Source: Euryodendron excelsum (Eukaryota; Streptophyta; Magnoliopsida; Ericales; Pentaphylacaceae). From it: a stretch of DNA of 64,000 nucleotides. The notes beneath the pieces are model-generated. The model worked only from the letters and a program-made list of their open reading frames with translations. It ran no database searches and was not told the DNA's origin. This document shows, piece by piece, positions 43,002 to 55,942 of this stretch; the first letter of the stretch is position 1; every line of letters begins with the position of its first letter. The DNA lies in NCBI GenBank assembly GCA_033060915.1, contig CM065379.1:32080318-32144317 (forward strand). Reading direction: 5' to 3'. The translations under genes were made by a program, and so were the position numbers.

Positions 43002-46000
43002 TCAACCTGCCATAAAAAAAAAAATCACTGTTCAATTAGATAAGAGTAAATTTTAATATAGAGCTTAAGCCCCCTTATGTTGCACAATTCACAAGTGATC
43101 CACACCACATAAATTCGAGGCAAGGAAGTGGTATAAGGTGCTACGCTAGAAGCTTCAGATGAAAGGCAGTAATCTAAAGGAACTCCTATCTCATATTACA
43201 TGTCAGTAGTTGATTGAAAACAAATTCAATTCAATAAAGCAATGTCAAACATGTGAAACAGCATAAAAATTATTTGACATGACCTGAAACTAGAAGTTTT
43301 AAAAGAAGCAAGAAACAGTCGACCTGTTAGCAAATGGTTGAAATATATATATTCCCTGACAATATATCAATTTTTAGGAGATATATTGTGAGTGATATTT
43401 ACAACAGAAGTTAGAAAACTAAGTCGCACGCCATCAAAATTTAATCCTTTTAGCATGCATTCAGATCACCAAAATGTGCTCAAAAGAGTTTTGCAAACCC
43501 CTTCAAGATCAATGCACCAGGCCTTCCTTCACCCATATCCACGCATTCCATATGCATCTGATTTAACAAATATCCTAAAGAAAAATCACAGAAAAAAACG
43601 AGAATTAAGAACAATTCTAATGGTTTGTCCAATTAACCTGCAAGGGTTTATTAGTTTGCTGAGTGGCTCAACCAGACACATTAGGTTTGATCCCCTCTAC
43701 ACATACTAATGCACATGGTTTGTGAATGATTGTGTTAGGAACCGCTCTCAACCCAAGACGGTATGGGGCACCATGGCACAACCCAAATACTAAAAAAAAA
43801 AGGATGAAAGAAAGAAACGAAAAGGAAAAGAAATTTTTTTTTTTAAGATTCATGCCACCCCCTTTAATCAAGCTCAGGATATTTACTTGTATACCTATTT
43901 CCCACTTTTGAGCCCACAGGTCACAAGATCCAAATGAGAGCATGGCATGCATCTCAGCACAATGACCCAAATAAAACAGGATCACCAGGGGCCAGAAACC
44001 AGGAAGAATCCTACCTTCTTCAGAGAAGGAAAATACACCTCCAACTATGTCATCGTTGTCCCCATCTTCAGATTTCTCCTTGTCACAAGGACTATTGCTG
44101 CTGTCAACATCGATAACAACTTCTGTTAATTCAGGGCATTCATCATGACTTGATGCTTTACAGTATTCCTCTTCAAAATATTGCCCAAAATCTACTGGGT
44201 CATGCATATCTTCATGCACTAGCCCCTCATCAAGAATATTCATACTCAAACCAGAATGGTTAGAACTTGTGTTTGAAACTTCACTGGAAGACTGAACCTC
44301 TCTGGCCACAATTCCTCCAGTGGAAAGTGCACCGGTGTGTGGAGAAGATGGAGTATTTCTGACATAACTTTCTTTAACAGAAGAAAAGCCAGTTGCAGAT
44401 AGTTCAGGAGAAGTTGATATATCATCTCTTTTTAAAGACCTTTGGTCCAATGGAAGCGATGCTAAAATAGAATTCTGTCGTTTTATCCCATCATTGTCAT
44501 TTGCAGTTAGGACAATGTAAGGATACGACCTCAAATTATCCACTTGATCTAAATCATGCACAGCTACAGGTGTTCTTGATAACCCTGATGGAAATGCCAA
44601 TAATAGGAGGTGGTAATATTAGTAACAAGTTTTACATAATTTTTCAACAAACTTATGTAACAAGGTTCACTTCAGAAGCCAGAAAAAACAGTCTTACCAA
44701 CGTTCTGGTTTTCAAGTGAGCCAGTTGACAACAGTTTAGTGTGGGAAATTATAGCATCTTCTGAAAACTTCTCTTGACCACCGGAAGAAATAGAAGATGA
44801 AGTTGAATATTTCCCCCCATCAAGGTTACCATGCGAATAAGATGAAGTTGAATATTTTCCACCAGCCAGGCTCCTGCAGCAAACATCGAAGGAACATCTT
44901 AACACAAAAAGCATTAGAGTTATATATCAACCAGCAAGCCCTCAAAAAAGAAAGAACGAGGGAGGGTAGGGGTTGCTTAGCGGCTTAAAATCATGTTAAT
45001 AAGTTAATACAATGAACTGTCCACATAATGACCAGAAGAAAGACACTTAAGGTACCAGGTTTTACTTCACTCCTGAATGGTTCATTAGCAAACCTAAAAC
45101 GTTGTGTAAAGTTCTCCCATGTTGTACACGTTGGAAAAAAGATTTTCTGAAAACCTTTTGGGAATTCTTCTCCCTCAAAAATTCACAGAAAAATATCGTC
45201 ACATCTTTCCACTACTTGGGAAGACGATTGTCCTTTAGACCTAAGGAACTCATTCAGTCATTCTTAAGATCACATCTTCTGCTGAAACCAACGGAAAGGA
45301 GAAAACTGTAAATAATTATTTTCTCCAAGTTTACACACTTCAGCCTTATTCTACGTTTTTATGTAGCTGTGGCATAAACTCTACAACCTATGTTACCCAG
45401 ACCCTTTAAAAATGTATGAAGTACCCGCGTTGGACACTTACAATTGGATAAGGATATAATTATGGGACAAGTGTCTAACATGTATTGATGGATATTCATT
45501 CAACAAAAATGTTCAATAATTCGAGTTTATCATATAAATATGCATAAAATTTTTTACAACACTTTGTAAACACTATTTTATCCTATAAAATAAAAGAAGT
45601 ATATTTGCCATGTCCCCGTGTTCTTGGACATGAGAATTAGATGAATCCAACACCCAGACATATACCCACATCCAACACCCATACCCGAGTCTATGTAACA
45701 TAGTCTAGAACAACTAGTAGAAGAAGGCTACTTGATACGGAGAGGCAGCCATATACCACCAAACAAGGTCCTATGTCTAGGTGGTTTGAAGGTGGTGGAT
45801 TATATATGCACAACTTCAAATGAATAAGGTCAGAACTCAGAAATGGATATTCACCTAGATGACTTTCTGTTTCTACAGAATTTGAAGGCAGTCCATCTCC
45901 CAGAATGAAGCCATCACCACTAGTGAGAATATAAGATTGAAGCTACACGGTGTTGTATCGTAAAGATGAAACTCTATGTACCCACGACTAAGTTCTTGAC

Positions 46001-49000
46001 AAATAACATGAAACATAAAATGAATTCATCTCTAATGTTACTTATTAGAGAATAGGATGGGCACCAGTTCCAAGTCAAATGCTCTGTAAAATTAAAGGTC
46101 ACCCTGGTTTTGTGAAATTTAGTCTATCAATACCAAAAATTGTTTCCTTGAGAGGGAATTAATAATACCTAAAGTTCATTACTGCTTCACTAATAAGTAG
46201 CATCCTATTGTATAAATTTGAACCTTTATTTGTAATGAAATATTAGTATAACAGAAGGAAATGAAACTATACAAGGGTATGGAAGGATGAGGAATTAATC
46301 CACTCCTAGAAAAAAGAAGCCAATACAACCAGAACCAAGACAGATCCACCAAACCCCTTCTAGCTAAAACATTACAACTGACCCAAGAAAACACCAAAGG
46401 AGTCATAGAAGGTAAAAAAAGGTCATACCCAGTGCACAAGGTTCTCGCCTTACAGCAGGGTCTGGGAGAGTTAGTAGGTAAGCAGCCTTACCGCCGCTTT
46501 TTTTTTGCAGAGAGGCTGATTCCAAACCGGCACCAGTGTTGGGTTGATAAGCACTTGCCATTGCCACACAGAGTACCAATGAAATTTGTGCATTTTTCAT
46601 TCATATCCTCTACAACAAAAGAATCATTTAACCTTTTGATGCAAAGAAAATACGTATGAGTTTTAATAGACAAATGCTTCCTGAGCATATTGAGAAAGAG
46701 GGAGTGAGAGCAACAACTTTGGATGTAAGAGCAACAATATAGTATGTACACAATTATGATACAATTTTAAAGTTTCATCTATAGATTTACACTATTAAGC
46801 ATTAATTACATAACCTAAGCAACTAGTAGACATTAAGGGAAATTGAAGTTGTCAAAGGTAACATGCTGATAAATCATGTGAAAGAAAATTATAGGCGTAA
46901 CAACCGTCACAGGCCATTGAGGATCCTCGACAATCATTACAGGCTCTGATTTCAAAGCAGCCATAAAAATTGCTGCAGTCCTTTTTCTGCCTCTCTCAAT
47001 TTGCTTCATTCTAAGCATAAGAAAACAGATTTTCGAGCCAAATCTACTTGCATTTATAGTAAAGCATTAAGACCTAAGCTTAGAAGTTAAAACTCTGACT
47101 TGCATGATCGATGTGCAAGTATCAACAACATATCCCACTTTGGAGTTATATTTGCCTTTTTTTTTCTTTTCTTTTATTTGTCATCTTCTTATACTACCTT
47201 TTTTTGTCTTCACCTATTGGGCTGGTTTTTTAATGATAAGCTAAGAAGCACAAAGACTTCTACGCCGCATCGATCACCAACACCTGTCATACAGTCCCCA
47301 ACACACGTCGGACATACGTCCAAACATATTCTATTATGTTTTAAATTTTTTTAGGACTTGACATATTTCTCACACTTGAGGGACACATCTTAAAGAGAGG
47401 ACCAAGGCCCTTTTCCATAAACACATGGAAGTTGCCCAATCACCCCAAGTGGACCTATACTTAGCAGTAGTCTACCGCGTCAAAAACCACAAGCCAACCT
47501 CTAGAGCCACTTTTCCAACAAAGTCTCATTAAAGAACTCTAACCACCTAATCCCCAAACCCCCTTCCTTCATGGGCCTGCACATTGTGTCCCAACCCACC
47601 AGATAATACTTGAATTTCACCCCAATCCCTCCCCAAAGGAAGTACCTTTACATTCTCTCCAACCTGCTAGCCACTAAAGAAGGGATTCTGAACAAAGTAA
47701 TCCTAAGTGGATACATATTACCTCTTCCACTGAGCCAACCACTTTTGATTTTCTTAAACACCCAACCCACCCAGCATTTGCCTTGAACAAGGACCCTAAG
47801 GGCAAGCCAAGATCAAAGACCAGAAGAGAACCCACCTACGCCCGAAGATTGTGGGCAAGGCATCCACATTAGACACCTCCCCCCACTAGTAAAAGCTCTA
47901 ACTTACCCAGATTAACCTTCAATCTTGAAACCACTTCAAAACACAAAAGGACACATCGGAGGTGTCCCAACTACTCTGGATCCACCCCACACAAAAAAAA
48001 TAATCATATCGTAGACCAGTAAAGTTATTCCTCCCCTCCCCCCCTCCCCTTCCCTCTGCCACTGCCCTGCTAAGCATCCTATTGAGCACCTCCATCACCA
48101 AGATAAAGAAGGGGCAACAACATTTCACCCTGCCTAAGGCCTCTGAAAGTCTGGAAGAAGTGTGCTGGAGTCCTGTTGATGAGCACTGACAATCTAACAG
48201 CAGAGATACACCATCTCCATCTTCTCCACCTTTTCACAAAATCCACCCTCTCTAAGAGAAAGACTCACAATTGACATGATCATAGGCCTTCTCAATTTCC
48301 AGCTTACAGATGACCCTTGGGCTTCCACTGTCAGTTTCCTTGTATGATTTACCAATTTAGTTGCAAAAATTCCTCCCACCTATGATTTATAAATTTTATC
48401 TGCAACATTGATTTTCGCAAGTATATAGAAGCATCACAAGTAGTTAAATGTTTATAAAAAGGTACCGTCTTAGTTAAAAGAAGTCACTATAAGCAAGGAT
48501 CAAAATTTTGTTTCAAGAGGTCGTTTCAATGAAACGGAAAATGAAATTGTACAACATTGATGCAAATTTTAAGTTCCGGTTGCTACAACTTATTGTTTTG
48601 GTATATATCATTATCTTTTGGCGCATTTTTCTATGTTTTGATGTGTTTTGATGGAAATAATAGTGTTTCGTTATTCAGTTAGTATTTCATTTCGGTCTCT
48701 TAGGAAACGGAAACGTTTCGATGGAAACAAATGGAAATTTTGTTCCTTGACAAGACTAGCAAACTCTTTTTTATAAATAGCCAAGGCTAGCAGCATGACC
48801 AAGCCTGTCATGAACCTAATGCAGACTGGTAAGTCTAATACCATCCACCCCCTGTACTAGCAGCAATGGGGTGGTTGGGCAGTTAGATTACTGGATCAAC
48901 CCATCCCACTGCCATACCTAACCTAAAGACAAGGATTGACTAACGTTTCAGGGTCACAGAAGCACCTAATTTAGGACAAAATCAGTCACCAAGCTTAACA

Positions 49001-52000
49001 CTCATATTCAGAATATTAATAATCAACTCAATTAGTAAATCTTTGCATGAATATATTTTGGAAGAAGTAATTCCGCATCCAAAAGTTTGCAGATAATATT
49101 CCATCTTAACCAAAACTTTTAACATGAAGTATTTCAAGATTGGACGACAAGAGAGAAATAACGACATAAAACGTATTGGAGGCTGGAAGGCTGGAAACAC
49201 ACTAGTCAAAACATGCTGAAAGAACAAAAGAGAGTTGCTAAGAAAAATGTAGAATCTCATGCTTTATTCAGATGGGCTATCTAAAAGATTGAATGCCTAT
49301 TCAGGAATCCTTGAATAGGCATGCAAACAGATAAGTGGAAATTAACAAGTAACCAGGTCATGAAATTACCTGTCATCACTCCAGTCTGATTCAATCTTGT
49401 GGAAACGGTCAAAAACAGGCAGTAAATCCTTCCGCTTTATCTCAACCTCCTGAACAGGAATCTTTTCAATCTCAATCTCTCCACCAAGATCTTCTTTACT
49501 CAGATTCTGTTCTTTCTCCCCAAGAAGACTTGTCCTAAAGAAATATATCTAGAATATAGGAGGAAAGGTTATAAGCACATTCAAAAAGAGTCAGAAAGGA
49601 GCATCTCATAATTAAGACTAATAAATACCTTAGACTTTGGCCAAATGGGTATCCTCCCAGACCTTATCTGCACCTCTGCATTAGAGAGAGACCAATGAGA
49701 ATGTTCTTGTGGCTTTGACCAATCCTTTTCCCCAGTATCAATATCTTCATAATCAAAATTATCCATGACCATTGCTGCAGCTTCTTGTCCACCACCAGTA
49801 GCAATCCCATAAATGCATTCCTCTCTTTCAGGCCAATCTAATCTTCGGCAGACATCCCACCATTGAACAGGTTCAAATTTCACACGTAACTCTTCATCTT
49901 GCATCTGCACCAATGAACGTGTTCCAGTTCTCAAAGCAGATCCACCTTGTTCTCCCCCCACTGAAGGCAGCAGTTCATATTGAATTACATTTCCAGAAGG
50001 AGTATAAACCAATAAGTGCTCCAAGGCATTGAAATTTGAGAGAGCAGGTTGCATATCGGAATGCACAGAACTGTGAAAAATGGCAGTGACAACACCAGCT
50101 GGCACAGACACCTTTCCTGCTGCAGAAGATGCAGCATTGCTGACTGTATTTAGCCAACCAGAATTACCAAGTCTTATCCTGCTAGCCACGGAGAGAGTGA
50201 TAGGTGGTGGAGGTGAAGGAAAAGACGGTTGATTTATCATAAGAGATGAAGCAGACCACCAAGGACTGGATTGAACAGGTACAAGGCTAGGGCCATCAGC
50301 ATGAGAATTCTGTATCTGAAGACCAGACTCACCACCAAAAGGGGAAATAACAAATATATGGCAAGTCCCCCTGGATGAAGCAATAGCTACCCACTGGCTA
50401 TATTGACTAAAACAAATGTCTTGAATTACCTGTCACACATAGCATAGTGAAAAATTAGGTAAATAACTAAGCCATGAATATCCAAAAAACATAGATGCAT
50501 GCAACAAAAGAGAAGGAATGTACAGCTGAAGTCATGCCACGATGGAGCTTGTAAAGGTGCAAATGAGAAGAACTCCAATCATAGCTTTGAGCTCCAGATC
50601 CATTTTGCGATGGCATGATCCGGAAGACATTTATATTGTTCCCATGTATAGAGGCAGTAACCAGAAGAGTCCCACTTGGGTCAAAACATAGAGCAGATAT
50701 AGGACTAGTATGAGCCCTGAATTGTGATACAACAGCTCTAGACACAAAATCTCTGATAACAACCTGCAACAACCAATAAGAAATATTATGCTTATGCTCA
50801 CTTTAAATATTCTCGTTTGTCAGCAGAATCATTAAGCACAACATTTAGAACATCAAATCCCTCTGGTATGTTGTAAATCTTAGTGTTACCACCTGCTGTT
50901 AGATTGAGTGGTATTACCTACTACCCACAAAGGGAGAGATGGTGCAGGGTGTAAGTCCTGAGTTGGAGACAGGGGCGTTTGTTTCTTATTTATCAACAGG
51001 AAAAGGAAGAACCACAAAAAAAAAAAAAAAAAGAAGAAAATTTGTTCAGAGAGAATGCATCTACTGAGAGGTGAGAAGTTAGAACTACATTAAACCACAA
51101 ACTTTTCTCCCTCTCTTACTCCTCCTCACATATTTTATTTTTAATTTTATTTTTTTTGCAAAGCTCGTGAAAAAAGCAGGAGTTGAACAGAAAACCTCAT
51201 GACCAAATCATGGAATCCAGCCATAATACTGAGCAATGAATTTTGTTCTATCAAAAATAATAACACTCATTATACAACAATAAACAATAAAAAACAAGCA
51301 TTAACATATTTTCCCTTAACATAAAATTTAAATAATGTTTCCTCAAAAACATGAAGAGGAAACAACAATTTTCCAAGCACGATATAAACAGAACTGTTGT
51401 TCAACTGTGTAGACTAACCGTTCCAGCAGTGTCAGTTTCGGTTGATTGTGATGCAGCTCTGCCAACTTTCCTGCCCGTATTTGATGACGCAGGAGAACTA
51501 GAGCCATCAGGAAGAAGCTCATGATAATATTTAGATAAAGTTTTGTAGCCCATGTCACCCAGGTTAATCAATCCAGCAGCTAACTGCTTACTTGATTCCA
51601 TTGCATATCGAGCCACCAGACTTCCATTGCCAGGTGAGGTAGAAGGACTAACACCTGGAGAAGGGCTAAGACTTTGGGGACTTGGACGTCCAGTGTTCGA
51701 TGATAACGGGTTGTTGGAAGCATAAGCTAACCATCTGGGGCCCACAGCCATTGGGCCATAGCCAATATTTACTCCAACCAGTCCTGGGCCTCCTAAATGA
51801 GGAACGGGAAAAGTAAGGACACTGAATTTACTCTCAAGAGTTAGTGCGTCAAAGCAGTATATCTGCCAGCAAAACATGAAAGACGTTAGTCAATTTAAAC
51901 TGTGTAGAACCACTGGTAAACTTCAAATTCACGTAATCGTGGTTTTAGACAAAACAACCTAAACGAACATTTTGTTTGACTACCAGCAGTCCTTTCACCT

Positions 52001-55000
52001 CCTATCTCATTCCTCTGGCCGTTACATGAATTTAGCAAGCAATCCTCCTCAATTATCATAACACAGAAATAATCATTCACTCTGTCCAATTTTTCTGAGG
52101 ATATTTCCCTGGTAAATTATTAACTAGTCCCCACTCCAAGTAAAGTTTATCCACAGCATGGTCGCTATTGGCAGGTTATATCTTTGGAAGATGAACTTTC
52201 AACATATGGTACTCAAATTGCCACCAAAGCTGTTAGAGCAAATTAAATAATTTAACATGAAGAGGTACTTACTTGTGCTGCAAGACCCACAGCCACTATT
52301 CGTGGACTGCATCTAACCATATGCACAGTTGACCGGAATCTCAGAACATGAACACAACTGTGGGACCTTAATGAGTAAAATCGAACAACTGTTGGAGAGC
52401 TGAGAAGGTTCCCCATTTGAGGTTCAATACCATCCCTGACTGAAGCATCTCTCCCATTTTGCATGGTACCTGAGCTTTGTGTTTCATCACTTGCAACAAT
52501 CAAAAGCAAGGGATGTGAGGTTCTAAATCCTTCACAGCCCTCAGATTTTGCAGCGATGGGCTGCATTTGTAAAAATGTAACTGGATCATCACGCCTCGAA
52601 ACCAATTCACTGAAATTAGAAGCATCTTCGACATCAAGGACTTGAAAGCCATTGGAGTAACCAAGTAAGAGAACACGACTGATGGAAGACGGACCAAGTT
52701 CTAGTTTGTCGAAGGAAGCCCATAGAACCTGTTTGACCAAAAGAATTCAGAGCATGCTCGTGGAAATGATGTCAATGTAGGCAAAAAGCATGAAAACTAA
52801 AAGTATAAAAACATAATGCAAAAGAAATAAGGGAAATGTCAAAAAATTCATAAACAGTATCTACGGGTAATATGGTAGAACAAACCAACAAATACCAGCA
52901 GTATGGTAAACTGACCCAAATTACTGTGGTTTAACATTTTGTATCCATATGTTACTTAACAGTCTCATGTAGCTATTTCATGATAAGTGAGTGGAACTGC
53001 TATCCATACGTTACATAACAGTGTCAACAATAATTGATTCTTCTGTTACATATTCTGAGACCTTTCTTGTTGTAACAGTGCATGTACATATATAACCATA
53101 CATATGTACAGACCTATGAAATTCAAGTAGTTCTTTGTGTAATAACTAATAAGCCTTTCACCTAACCCATCATATAATTTGTAACTCTCTAATGGTGTGA
53201 TTCTTATATTTAGTTGGTTTAGATTGGTGCAATATTCATTTAAAGTTTCCCTTGTCAAAACTCTATCTTAACAAAGCTTTAATCCAATCCAGTGCTCCAG
53301 CCAGCTCTACATACTGGCATCTTTTGTCAAATCCATGGCAATCATCTTTTTTTCTGAATATGTTCCTTTTAGTCTGGTTTTTGCCTTTCTGATTCAACTT
53401 GAATCAATCTATTCCTCCATGATCCTGCTTTCATTGGTCTCTGTAATACACACTCCCAAACTGAATTAGACAGCCTCATCTTGTCTTCAATTGATGCCAC
53501 CTAACTTCTCATCAATTTTCCCCAGAAGAGAAAAGTAAAAAGAAAAGCAAAGCTACTCACAAATGCACTATTACAAATTTCTTATTCTAATCTTTTCTTG
53601 TATGACCACACATCCATCTCAACAATGGCAGACTTAGGAATTTTGTTGAGGGGGACCAACGTAACTATTCTTGAATTTTCGGGAGTCAATGTAAAATTTT
53701 CTGAATTTTGAGGAGGAGGATGGTGATGGGGGGTTCCAATACACTATTTTCTTATCATAAATATTCAAAAAAAAAAAAACTATAAAGCTAAACCTTCTTG
53801 GGTTAGATACCTCATTTTTCGAAAATGATGATCCTTCAGTATATGTTTCCAGAAAATATAGATTGTCTTATAGGCTTATAGCTTAACCACCTTCAACATT
53901 ATACTTAAAAACTAAATGCACAACTCTACTCCAATCGATTTACATTACACATCAAATCTAAAAAGGAAATCAAGTGGCAAATGCCAATATAACCCAAACT
54001 AATTATCAGATAACAAGTACCAAGGCATCAGTTCATAGTTTCATCCACAAGATAAACTTCCATTGTGACCTGGCAGAGCTGTTCTTATGACAGTTCAAGT
54101 TCTTAAGACCAGTATATGAAATTTCATTCTAGTGATTACTATGAACTGGCAAACAGGAATTCATAATGCTTTCATTCTGGTAATTACCATGTACTGACAA
54201 ATGGGAATTCATAATGCTCAATTTGGTCAGGGAAGGACATCTGCTTCCGACTACCATAAAATGCCTTGCATCAGTATTTTCTGCTTGAATTTGGCCTTTA
54301 AATTCTTTGTAAATTCTGAACCTAATACAACTATCAATTCCTCAGGAGGATAGTAAGGATTATATATACGTAAGTTTGTATGTATTTTTTATAAATAGTA
54401 TAGAAAGTGAGTATACAATGCTTTTACAACTCTATGTTGGATGCACACTCCAAAATGTGTGAAATACCCTACTCAGATATGGCACAACAAGGTTATGAAG
54501 ATAGTACATGCTCAACACATTATTTGTTGGACAAGAACCCAACAGATGTTTTAACACAACAATAGAGGATTTATCTCCGAGTTCTCATTCACTAGAAGTT
54601 CCATAATGTACCTTAACATATTCCTCTGTCATGCGGTTATTCATGATAAGTGAGTACCTAAACTGGAAGTGCTATGTTACCTAGAACACTATTTTAGAGT
54701 ATAATAGAAGAAATTTTAAACACTTCGTAAATCCAATCATATCACATGTGCTATTTTACAAGTGTGGATAAGAAGTATCCCCACAAGGACTTACTTAAAA
54801 AAAAAAAAAAAAAAAAAGGTATCGCCATAAGGAGGGGGGTTCTCCTAATGTGAGAGAAGAAAAAAGAAAATGAACAGAATTTCTTTATTTATTTTTGGAT
54901 GGGGGGCAGTAAGGGGGCATGATGCAGTAGAACAATAATATACCAAGACCAGCATGAACACAACTATGATGATCTCTCTTTTTTGCTTTGCCTCATATAG

Positions 55001-55942
55001 TTGCGTATTTTTCCTAATTAAGTATAACATGAGAAAGCTTCTGGTGAAAATCAAGGAAAACAAGCTAATAATTCTAAGCATTGTTACTAGTGTGCTTCAA
55101 ACAGGAACTTTTCTCAAAGTTTCTAAGGTGGTAAAAACAACTCGACCCATGGAGATTTTCAATTCCCAAGAAATGAAAAAACAAAAAACAAAAAAATAAA
55201 GGAAATCCATCTGCAACTCGACATAGTAAAAAGCATTGTACATTACGAGTCTGAGATTCTTACTAACTGTGTCTTACAAACAGAAAACCTCCAAAATACA
55301 TATCAACAAATAGCAATGATATGTTTCACCCTTCTTCCTTCTCATATTTTTGTTTTTTAAGTAAACAGGAATTCACTAAACAAAACATTTACTAATCCGA
55401 ATCAAAGACCCGTTTGGTTACTAAGAAAATCTAGAGAAAGTTGACCTTAACTCTGACTAATCAGAATCCAACTACTTGGCTTACTTAAATTGATCTTCTG
55501 ATTTTCTAGAAAGTAGAACAATATCTTCATTTTCCTGTCCTCAGGTTCTTAAGCAACCAAACACACTTTCAAATACTTCCCAAAATAATCCAACAAATTA
55601 AGATTTTCAAATAGAGAACCAAAAATACAAACCATAATCAACTAAAAGCGCTCAGTCAAACAACCACAAGTTACATAATTAAATAGTGAGATATTATTCT
55701 GATTTGACTTAACAAACGATTTAGTATTTAACGAATTCGTCAAAATCGAGTAAGACCTGGTCTTTGTGGTGCTCGTCAGGGTCTCCAGAGATCGAGCCGG
55801 CGACGGAAGCTCCAGCGGAACGGACGTTGCAGGAGACGGTCTTGACACAAGACGAAATGAACCTAAGAGAATTGGGGATGAGGCCATTGGCGGTGGTGGT
55901 GTTTTGTTGCTTGGTCCTGTTGCTTTCTTGGGTTTTCTTCAT
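43002..55942 (-). CDS. ATG18: autophagy-related protein 18, ATG18g/h type with BCAS3 domain
   Basis: WD40 beta-propeller (PROPPIN) that binds PI3P and acts in autophagosome formation; plant g/h forms carry an extra BCAS3 domain. Nine exons, minus strand: 55,942-55,757; 52,728-52,273; 51,862-51,419; 50,763-50,524; 50,429-49,629; 49,548-49,370; 44,873-44,698; 44,584-44,015; 43,006-43,002. All introns are GT/AG and phases join, giving about 1018 residues (Arabidopsis g and h are somewhat over 900). Landmarks are GLIPNSLRFISSCVKTVS (from residue 20), LLLGYSNGFQVLDVEDASNF, SPISALCFDPSGTLLVTAS, and the lipid-binding motif as KLHRG (434-438) where other PROPPINs have F/LRRG. The BCAS3 region is in exon 5 (NALEHLLVYTPSGNVIQYEL, EPVQWWDVCRR). 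The tail is acidic and ends GGVFSFSEEG. The last exon adds two bases and the stop TGA. It looks intact; g versus h is not settled. Confidence 0.93.
45388..45703. mobile_element. hAT-like MITE in ATG18 intron 6
   Basis: 316 bp. The ends are CTATGTTACCCAGACCC and, on the reverse strand, CTATGTTACATAGACTC. Flanks TCTACAAC (45,380-45,387) and TCTAGAAC (45,704-45,711) match at seven of eight positions, fitting an 8-bp hAT duplication. It contains TGTCCCCGTGTTCTTGGACA-like sequence and ACACCC repeats; no ORF. Confidence 0.75.
46415..46575 (+). mobile_element. SINE-like repeat resembling the plant Au SINE
   Basis: Contains CATACCCAGTGCACAAGG, GGGTCTGGGAGAG and CAGCCTTACC, then TTTTTTTTGCAGAGAGGCTG. 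To my knowledge this order is found in a widespread plant SINE (Au type). It also holds the inverted pair GCAGCCTTACC/GAGAGGCTG. The borders and the family name are not certain. Confidence 0.5.
47430..48330 (-). pseudogene. LINE (L1-type) RT fragment in ATG18 intron 6
   Basis: On the minus strand, from right to left, degenerate frames show EIEKAYDHVN (RT block near 48,280), then sequence matching the LINE SRGLRQGDPLSPLLF block in broken form, then VNLGKLEL-like, YLG-like and C-terminal blocks including GWDTMCRPMKEGGLGIR near 47,560. Many stops and shifts. It lies on the same strand as ATG18, within its intron, so it is probably tolerated and spliced out. Confidence 0.75.
48494..48749. mobile_element. 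MITE in ATG18 intron 6
   Basis: 256 bp. The left end CAAGGATCAAAATTTTGTTTC and reverse-strand right end CAAGGAACAAAATTTCCATT form an inverted repeat. The interior repeats GAAACGGAAA and GAAACG. No matching target duplication found. Confidence 0.6.
52729..55756 (-). other. ATG18 intron 1 (about 3 kb)
   Basis: Donor GTCTTA after 55,757, a weak but allowed GT site; acceptor AAACAG before 52,728. Contains a small MITE at 55,410-55,564, a duplication of about 57 bp at 54,121-54,225 (GGAATTCATAATGCT in each copy) and an A-run near 54,798-54,817. Confidence 0.8.
55410..55564. mobile_element. small MITE in ATG18 intron 1
   Basis: The left end CCGTTTGGTTACTAAGAAAA and reverse-strand right end GTGTTTGGTTGCTTAAGAAC form an inverted repeat, followed by AAATCTAGA/TTTTCTAGA sequence. 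About 155 bp. No clear target duplication. Confidence 0.6.

Larger units (their letters stand above)
44874..49369 (-). other. ATG18 intron 6 (about 4.5 kb), filled with repeats
   Basis: Donor GTAATT after 49,370 and acceptor GCAG before 44,873. It hosts a hAT-like MITE (45,388-45,703), a SINE-like repeat (about 46,415), a LINE fragment (47,430-48,330) and another MITE (48,494-48,749). No additional ATG18 exon was recognised inside it, and the flanking phases join directly. Confidence 0.8.

Noticed and set aside
43668..44014. ATG18 reading frame extended past 44,015 (RILPGF...)
   Set aside because: A GT donor follows GAAGAAG and the family-like end SEEG is reached by splicing; the extension is intron sequence.
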